Source: Paenibacillus silvestris
Lineage (GTDB): Bacteria; Bacillota; Bacilli; Paenibacillales; NBRC-103111
Direction of reading: 5' to 3'
Assembly: GCF_009882985.1 (NCBI RefSeq)
Contig: NZ_WTUZ01000035.1
Coordinates: forward strand, 1-64,000
DNA length: 64,000 bases
The number at the start of each line of letters is the position of its first letter. Positions within the stretch are counted from its first letter, which is position 1. The notes beneath the pieces were generated by a model. That model was not told where the DNA came from. It saw only the letters and a list, made by a program, of their open reading frames with translations, and made no database searches. This document shows, piece by piece, positions 59,061 through 64,000 of the stretch. The translations under genes and the position numbers were made by a program.

Positions 59061-60119
59061 TTATAAAATCATATCCAGAGTGACTGCCGTACCCCTTGCA
59101 ATATCCTTATTTACCTTCTTACCCAAAAGTAAATCTAAATATTTGGGCGGAAGCCCTAATCCGGGTCGAATAACTCGCAAGTTATCTGACGTAAATACCT
59201 CTCCAGCTTGAATATCTTTCACCACATATAAGGAACGACGGAACTTCAAGGAGTTCTTCTCTTTCTCGCCAACACCATACGAAATAACGCCTAGACCCTG
59301 CCAAGCACGCTCTGTTTCTAGCAGCAAACTAGACATTTCTGCTGGCTCTAGGGAGAAAGCACTGTCTACTCCTCCGTCTGCCCGGCTTAGTGTGAAGTGC
59401 TTCTCAATCACTGTCGCACCCAATGCAACACTTGCTACAGCTACACCAACTCCTAACGTATGGTCAGATAAGCCAACTTGAACGTTAAATAGCTGTTGTA
59501 GATGCGGAATTGTTCTTATATTAGAATTTTCAGGCGATGCTGGATAGGAACTAGTACATTTTAACAAAACTAAATCTTTGCATCCTGCCTCACGAACAGT
59601 TTTCACCAACTCATCCAGCTCAGCAACACTGGCCATACCCGTTGAAGCAATAATCGGTTTGCCTGTAGAAGCTACTTTTCGAAGAAGTGGTAGATCTGTA
59701 TTCTCAAACGAGGCTATTTTATAGCACGCTACTTCTAATGACTCGAGGAAATCAACAGCGGTCTCATCAAACGGTGTGCTAAATCCAATCATACCTAACT
59801 CTGTGCAGCGCTCGAAAATGGCTTTATGCCATTCCCACGGGGTATGGGCTTGTTGGTATAGCGTGTAGAGAGACTGTCCTTTCCATAAACTCTCGGCATC
59901 GTTTATAAAAAAATCAGGTTGATCTGATTCAATTGTCATTGTATCTGCTGTATACGTTTGAATTTTCAAGGCATGGGCACCGGCCTTTGCAGCCGCCTCG
60001 ACAATTTCAAGTGCACGTTCTAACGACTGATTGTGGTTGCCCGACATTTCTGCAATGATGAATGGCTGGTGATTGTGACCAATTTTTCGGTCTCCAATTT
60101 TAATTTCAGGAATTTGCAC
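59061..60119 (-). CDS. pseI: Pseudaminic acid synthase (NeuB family)
   Basis: 352 residues. Condenses a 2,4-diacetamido-trideoxy hexose with phosphoenolpyruvate. TIM barrel with AEMSGNHNQSLERALEIVEAAAKAGAHALKIQTY, which is the PseI form of the NeuB N-terminus; GFSTPFDETAVDFLE, KCTSSYPASPEN, GLSDHTLG and VIEKHFTLSR; C-terminal SAF/antifreeze-like domain (GEVFTSDNLRVIRPGLGLPPKYLDLLLG). Between pseH and the SDR. Confidence 0.92.
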   Translation of the reverse strand: MQIPEIKIGDRKIGHNHQPFIIAEMSGNHNQSLERALEIVEAAAKAGAHALKIQTYTADTMTIESDQPDFFINDAESLWKGQSLYTLYQQAHTPWEWHKAIFERCTELGMIGFSTPFDETAVDFLESLEVACYKIASFENTDLPLLRKVASTGKPIIASTGMASVAELDELVKTVREAGCKDLVLLKCTSSYPASPENSNIRTIPHLQQLFNVQVGLSDHTLGVGVAVASVALGATVIEKHFTLSRADGGVDSAFSLEPAEMSSLLLETERAWQGLGVISYGVGEKEKNSLKFRRSLYVVKDIQAGEVFTSDNLRVIRPGLGLPPKYLDLLLGKKVNKDIARGTAVTLDMIL

Positions 60120-60158
60120 GATAACGCACCCCGCTGTTTGTGATAAATGTCGTTCCTC

Positions 60159-60704
60159 TTAAAAGTATGAAATCCAAAGCTGTTCCTTTAATGCGGGCCA
60201 TTGATCTGAAAAATTGGCAAAGAGCACAATATTTTCGTACTTATTATTTTTCCAAATATGACGTTGTAAATTACCTTCCTGAATAAACCCTAATTTCTTA
60301 TGAAATCGAATGCTGGCTTCATTAAACGAAATTACTTCAGCACACAATTTACGAATATGTAAATGTTCAAACGCCTCAACTAGCCCAAGAAACCCCAAAG
60401 CCGTGCCGCTTCCGCGTGGCGCTTCGGTATCTCCTACATAGAATCCCCATTTACATGTATGGTGAGTGCGATTAATCTCCGTAAAGTTTACAACACCAAT
60501 AGGTCTTTCAAGGCGCTCAACAATATAACATTGAATGGATTCTTTGTTTTGAATACTCGAAAACCACGAGCAATGATTCTCCCAGCTAATCAGTGCCTCT
60601 GAATACATATTTTTACGAATACGTTCTGAATTTCGCCACTCTAATACGAATGGAAGATCATCTTCCCTCATAGGACGAATATGATATGAGTCAAATGGAT
60701 GCAT
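60159..60704 (-). CDS. pseH: GNAT N-acetyltransferase, PseH-like
   Basis: 181 residues. GNAT fold: IRPMREDDLPFVLEWRNSERIRKNM at the N-terminus, acetyl-CoA loop APRGSGTALGFLGLVEAFEHL, then VISFNEASIRFHKKLGFIQEGNLQRHIW. Agrees with PseH, which acetylates the 4-amino group of the PseC product. Start at ATG 60704 with GAGG 7 bases upstream. Placed between pseG and pseI. Confidence 0.85.
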   Translation of the reverse strand: MHPFDSYHIRPMREDDLPFVLEWRNSERIRKNMYSEALISWENHCSWFSSIQNKESIQCYIVERLERPIGVVNFTEINRTHHTCKWGFYVGDTEAPRGSGTALGFLGLVEAFEHLHIRKLCAEVISFNEASIRFHKKLGFIQEGNLQRHIWKNNKYENIVLFANFSDQWPALKEQLWISYF

Positions 60705-60726
60705 GGCTATTCCTCGCAATCGGCTA

Positions 60727-61827
60727 TTAACTTGTAACTTCTCCAGCTAAAATGATCTCAGCTATGCGATTCGAGCCCGCTGCCTTTAAATTACCCATAA
60801 TTTGTGTGCTCATGCGACTCATACTTACTAAAAGCCCAGGCATTTGCAACAGATGCTGAAGTCCCTCCGCTATCGATTGCGGGCTAACATCCCGGTAGAA
60901 ACCCAAATGATGAATAGCTCCTGTCTTAGCAACAGCATCCGTTACCTCGACTTGATTCTCGGCTGTTGTTACAGTTAATGCTGGTAAACCAACGGAGCAC
61001 CTCTCCCAAGTACTAGTCCCACCTGCTCCAATGGCCAGATCTGCTTCTACCATCAGGTCGGAGATATTACTGATCTGACAATAAAAGTGCACATTTGTGA
61101 TGTGGGAACATAACTCACAAATTCGATCTCTGTTCGGATTTGTGCTTCCTACCACGACATCGACAATAAGCTCAGTACGGTTCAGCAGTTTGATGGCTTC
61201 TAATGCTTTTTCTGTTTCGTTGGTCGGATCACTACCTCCGAAAAAAACAAACACTCTTTGGACATCCCCATCCCTTACTCGAGGAGTCTTCTGCGCTTCT
61301 ATAAATTCTTCGCGTAATAAAGCATATCTAGGTCCGAGCAATTGAGTGCATTTCTCAGGAACCAGATCCAGATATCGTGTATGCATATTATCATACAAAT
61401 TCTGATCAAGTAATAGATCACAATCGTGCATGCGATTGGCCAAATCATCAATTGCCATCATTCGAGGTATGAACGGTCGAATTCGGCTTTCCCAACGCCA
61501 GTCTATCGCATAGTGATCAACAATTATAAGATCAAACTCTGTGTCAGCCGATCTTATTACTCGAATAGTCTCAGCACTGTCAATTTCCCAGCTTGTACCT
61601 AACCATTGATCATAATTTACTCCTACGATCAGATTAGAAGAAGGAGGTAGTCGATGCACAATAAAGCTTTGATTCTGAATGAGATCACATAGATTACCAG
61701 TTAGCTCGCGACAAATGAATTCTACGGACACACCATATTGCCGTAGCCTACTTGCTAAGGTCAAGCATCTCATTACGTGCCCCGTTCCTATTTGAACGGA
61801 TGAGTCAACCCTAATTGCCACTTGCAC
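60727..61827 (-). CDS. pseG: PseG-like UDP-sugar hydrolase
   Basis: 366 residues. Removes UDP from UDP-2,4-diacetamido-trideoxy-altropyranose. GT-B-like fold: RVDSSVQIGTGHVMRCLTLA with the putative catalytic His17, DDLANRMHDCDLLLDQN, FVFFGGSDPTNETEKAL and ADLAIGAGGTSTWERCSVGLP. GTG 61827 follows GAGAGG at about 10 bases. First of the five glycan genes after flaG. Confidence 0.9.
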   Translation of the reverse strand: MQVAIRVDSSVQIGTGHVMRCLTLASRLRQYGVSVEFICRELTGNLCDLIQNQSFIVHRLPPSSNLIVGVNYDQWLGTSWEIDSAETIRVIRSADTEFDLIIVDHYAIDWRWESRIRPFIPRMMAIDDLANRMHDCDLLLDQNLYDNMHTRYLDLVPEKCTQLLGPRYALLREEFIEAQKTPRVRDGDVQRVFVFFGGSDPTNETEKALEAIKLLNRTELIVDVVVGSTNPNRDRICELCSHITNVHFYCQISNISDLMVEADLAIGAGGTSTWERCSVGLPALTVTTAENQVEVTDAVAKTGAIHHLGFYRDVSPQSIAEGLQHLLQMPGLLVSMSRMSTQIMGNLKAAGSNRIAEIILAGEVTS

Positions 61828-61854
61828 AAAACCAAATCCTCTCCTACATGACAG

Positions 61855-61882
61855 AAAGAAAAAAACCCGCCATTCAGGGGGC
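61855..61882 (-). terminator. Weak terminator between flaG and pseG
   Basis: CCCCCTGAATGGCGGG with an imperfect stem, then TTTTTTT on the minus strand directly after the flaG stop. May attenuate, not stop, transcription into pseG. Confidence 0.45.
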
Positions 61883-62236
61883 CTATATTTTTTTATCTAC
61901 TATTATACCAAGATTTTCTCTAAAAGCAGCAACCGCATCCATGACCTTCTTGGAAGGGATCTCTTTCACTATTTCATTAGAGCTATCATCAACAATTTGA
62001 ACGTAATATTCGTTAAGCTTATCATGTAAAACAAACTTCAAGTGAGAGTTTTTTAAATCTAACCACTTGTTTAAACCCTCTACTTCCTTAGTAACTTCAT
62101 CTTTGCTATAGACACGCTCTTGTTGCTTGTCTACTGCAATTTTATGTTCCTTTGGTTCAACTACTTTCTTTTCACCAGTTGTAGTTGTAACTTTTTCCCG
62201 TAAAGCGGAATTTTCATTAACCGCCTGAATCTCCAT
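61883..62236 (-). CDS. flaG: Flagellar protein FlaG
   Basis: 117 residues: a variable Glu/Lys-rich N-terminal half and the conserved FlaG C-terminus (LKFVLHDKLNEYYVQIVDDSSNEIVKEIPSKKVMDAVAAFRENLGIIVDKKI). FlaG affects filament length. It follows the fliT-like gene in the fliD-fliS-fliT-flaG group. Confidence 0.9.
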   Translation of the reverse strand: MEIQAVNENSALREKVTTTTGEKKVVEPKEHKIAVDKQQERVYSKDEVTKEVEGLNKWLDLKNSHLKFVLHDKLNEYYVQIVDDSSNEIVKEIPSKKVMDAVAAFRENLGIIVDKKI

Positions 62237-62270
62237 GATATCCCCTCTTCTGCCGATTCACCGAGAGCAT

Positions 62271-62645
62271 TCATCTTTTTTTATCAAGGAATGCTCCATA
62301 CGGCATTTGTTTTAAATAAGAATCGTATTTATTAGAATTTGTTTGGGCTTGGGAGTGGAGATTCTTAGCTGCTTTAACTTTCAAATCCAACTCTTGCATC
62401 GTGTTCTGGACAATAGTTCGTAATTCTAGTTCAATTGTTTGCCATGCGTTGTATATGTGCGTAAACTGTTTGACTTCTGCAGTACGTTGAAGATGCTGCT
62501 CAAGTTGCTCCAACAGCTCATCTCGGCTTGCAAATAAATGATCCACTTCATTAAAATCCTCAGGCAGTGGAGGTGTTTTAAATATCCTCAGAAGATCTTC
62601 TGACTTATTGATTAATTGTTGGAACAAATTCTCTATTAGTTCCAT
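62271..62645 (-). CDS. FliT-like flagellar chaperone
   Basis: 124 residues, fully helical and charged (LIENLFQQLINKSEDLL..., ELEQHLQRTAEVKQFTHIYNAWQTIELELRTIVQNTMQELDLKVKAAK), ending in LKQMPYGAFLDKKR. The YxxxxPYGxFxDKKR-type tail and position directly after fliS match the FliT chaperone for the FliD cap in Bacillales. Similarity in this family is low, so position counts more than sequence. Confidence 0.7.
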   Translation of the reverse strand: MELIENLFQQLINKSEDLLRIFKTPPLPEDFNEVDHLFASRDELLEQLEQHLQRTAEVKQFTHIYNAWQTIELELRTIVQNTMQELDLKVKAAKNLHSQAQTNSNKYDSYLKQMPYGAFLDKKR

Positions 62646-62657
62646 AACTTGTACGTC

Positions 62658-63038
62658 CTAACCTCTTTGACTTCTAGCTAATGTTATTGCTTGTTTCCAT
62701 GTATCACGAAACTCCATAAGAAACCCTTCAACCTCATCCAAAATTGCCACGTCTTTCGAAATGTTAGCTTCGATGAGTCTTCTTTTCAGGTATTCATACA
62801 GCGCTAATAATTGTGCGGCAATAGGGTATTTTCTATCTAGAGTAATAATTAATTCATCGATAATATCCTGTACACGCGTTATAAATTGGTGAGCTTTATT
62901 CATATTTTTATCTGAGATTGCTTGTTTAGACTTCTTCAAAAAAGTAATCGCTCCACCATAAAGCATAAGAGTAAGTTCTTCGGGCGAGGACGTATCGACT
63001 TGGTTTTGTTTGTAACTGTTAGCTGCTGGTTGAATCAT
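62658..63038 (-). CDS. fliS: Flagellar export chaperone FliS
   Basis: 126 residues, four-helix bundle: YKQNQVDTSSPEELTLMLYGGAITFLKKSKQAI, then RVQDIIDELIITLDRKYPIAAQLLALYEYLKRRLIEANISKD and the C-terminal FRDTWKQAITLAR. Binds the C-terminus of flagellin before export. Between fliD and the fliT-like gene. Confidence 0.95.
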   Translation of the reverse strand: MIQPAANSYKQNQVDTSSPEELTLMLYGGAITFLKKSKQAISDKNMNKAHQFITRVQDIIDELIITLDRKYPIAAQLLALYEYLKRRLIEANISKDVAILDEVEGFLMEFRDTWKQAITLARSQRG

Positions 63039-63050
63039 CGTGTCCCTCCG

Positions 63051-64000
63051 TTATTTAGACTGGAAAAAACTAGCCAGTTGAGAACCTTGACTATTCAATT
63101 TATTTAAAGCAGATTCCATTGCTGCATACTTGCTGTATAATCCTTGCTCGTAATCCGACAAAGCGTACTCTGCTGCGCTTATATTTTTTGTATATTCGTC
63201 AATTTGAATGTTTAGGTAACTTTTAGTAGGTACGATTTGGGTCTTTTGAGTGAGGCCACTAACTAGATCGTTTTTAACAATTTCGTATAAACGACTACCA
63301 ATGCCGGCGTCACTAAAGGTTGTTAATTTGCCATCAGAACCCCGTGTACCATCCTTTGTGAATAAATCCGTGACTTGATCTGGATTATCTGTTAGTGCCT
63401 GGCGTAACTTCTGTTCATCGATATATATTTTACCTTTTTCTAAATAGGCGGTACTACTCGAAGGTGCTGTTGTAATACCAATGTCTGCCAGAGAATCATA
63501 CTGAGTGCTTCCGGTTCCAGAGACAGCGTCAGAAAGGTAGAGTCGCATTTTCTCTAAACCAGAGCTTAATGTAACATCCCCACGTAGTAATCCCGACTTC
63601 GCCTTATCTTCCCACAGTTCTATATCAGATTCTGACATCTCTTTTCTTTGGCTATCCGTTAGCGGGACGTAATTTCGGTATTTCTGTTCACTTAGCTTGT
63701 CGTTCACCTTTTCGATTAACTCATTATACTTATCAAAGACCCCTTTGATCGTTGATACGACAGTATCTACATCTGAGGTTACAGAACCATTGACCGTGTA
63801 TGGAGTAGCACCAGGGTCTGCTAACAATACAATACTAACGTCATTCATTGTAAAAGAATTAGTTCGGACTGAGACTTCGCCAGTATTATTCAAGTTTACT
63901 TTGGCATCCTTACCATATCCTACGCCAGTTCCTGCGTCGAGAGTTGTCTCATAATCAAGAGTGGTAGCAATTTTAAGTTTGTCCTTAAGCAGACTGGTAT
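63051..64000 (-). CDS. fliD: Flagellar hook-associated protein FliD (cap), C-terminal part
   Basis: The frame is open from the stop at 63051 to the window edge, so the first half of the gene is missing. Visible are FliD-specific VRTNSFTMNDVSIVLLADP, VVSTIKGVFDKYNELIEKVNDKLSEQKYRNYVPLTDSQRKEMSESDIELWEDKAKSGLLRGD, DIGITTAPSS and the C-terminal coiled coil (YALSDYEQGLYSKYAAMESALNKLNSQGSQLASFFQ). It caps the growing filament. The flagellar operon continues to the right. Confidence 0.93.
   Translation of the reverse strand, partial: TSLLKDKLKIATTLDYETTLDAGTGVGYGKDAKVNLNNTGEVSVRTNSFTMNDVSIVLLADPGATPYTVNGSVTSDVDTVVSTIKGVFDKYNELIEKVNDKLSEQKYRNYVPLTDSQRKEMSESDIELWEDKAKSGLLRGDVTLSSGLEKMRLYLSDAVSGTGSTQYDSLADIGITTAPSSSTAYLEKGKIYIDEQKLRQALTDNPDQVTDLFTKDGTRGSDGKLTTFSDAGIGSRLYEIVKNDLVSGLTQKTQIVPTKSYLNIQIDEYTKNISAAEYALSDYEQGLYSKYAAMESALNKLNSQGSQLASFFQSK

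Overview
The window looks like a chromosomal segment from a spore-forming, flagellated, low-to-mid GC Firmicute, most likely Paenibacillus or a close relative. The support is gene content and order: pcrB-pcrA-ligA, ftsE-ftsX-(M23 peptidase)-ctpB-minJ-like, uvrB-uvrA, motA-motB, secA-prfB, hpf and csp all show Bacillus-type sequences, CotF-type coat proteins are present, and long-form Hpf and AGGAGG ribosome-binding sites are used throughout. The genus is an inference. No phage, IS transposase, tRNA or CRISPR array was seen.

Layout. 1-310: the 5' end of a 16S rRNA gene with its promoter and boxA leader (minus). 311-6446: pcrB-pcrA-ligA-DUF1835 operon (minus). 6626-8266: a lipoprotein and two CotF-family coat proteins. 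8446-8680: a run of short palindromes. 8722-12797: a Gld-like ABC export cluster. 12798-13325: non-coding, repeat-rich. 13373-15919: U32/RlhA-like protein (minus). 16161-23226 (plus): the most unusual locus, described below. 23275-24243: sugar isomerase/epimerase-like protein. 24357-25576: two small proteins and a second copy of the 13.1-kb repeat. 25577-30493: uvrBA (minus). 30789-32394: motAB (plus). 32440-38473: ftsEX, M23 peptidase, CtpB and MinJ-like PDZ protein (minus). 38678-41994: VanW-like protein and a HAAS/DUF4097 pair (plus). 42070-50158: complete argCJBDFGH operon (minus). 50527-56364: YitT, prfB, secA, hpf, csp (minus). 56520-56701: cluster of DnaA-box-like sites. 56783-64000: flagellar filament genes (fliD, fliS, fliT-like, flaG) followed by nonulosonic (pseudaminic-type) acid genes pseG, pseH, pseI, an SDR and pseC (minus).

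The 16-23 kb locus encodes, in order, a large membrane-anchored FG-GAP/VCBS-repeat protein, an acyl-carrier protein with the Ser for phosphopantetheine, a class II aminoacyl-tRNA-synthetase-like protein of the amino acid:carrier-protein ligase type, a DltD-like SGNH protein, a 36-residue membrane microprotein ending in FIYEKF like DltX, and a DltB-like MBOAT acyltransferase. All the parts of a dlt pathway are present, except that the DltA adenylation enzyme is replaced by an aaRS homologue. My inference is that this is a variant system that loads an amino acid on a carrier protein, moves it across the membrane through MBOAT/DltX and places it on an envelope polymer or glycan. Amino acid and acceptor cannot be read from the sequence.

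Other regulatory points seen directly: a classical +1 programmed frameshift in prfB, an ArgR-like operator on the argC promoter, a LexA-like box at the uvrB start overlapping a divergent sigma-D-like motAB promoter, and many TTG or GTG starts supported by strong ribosome-binding sites.
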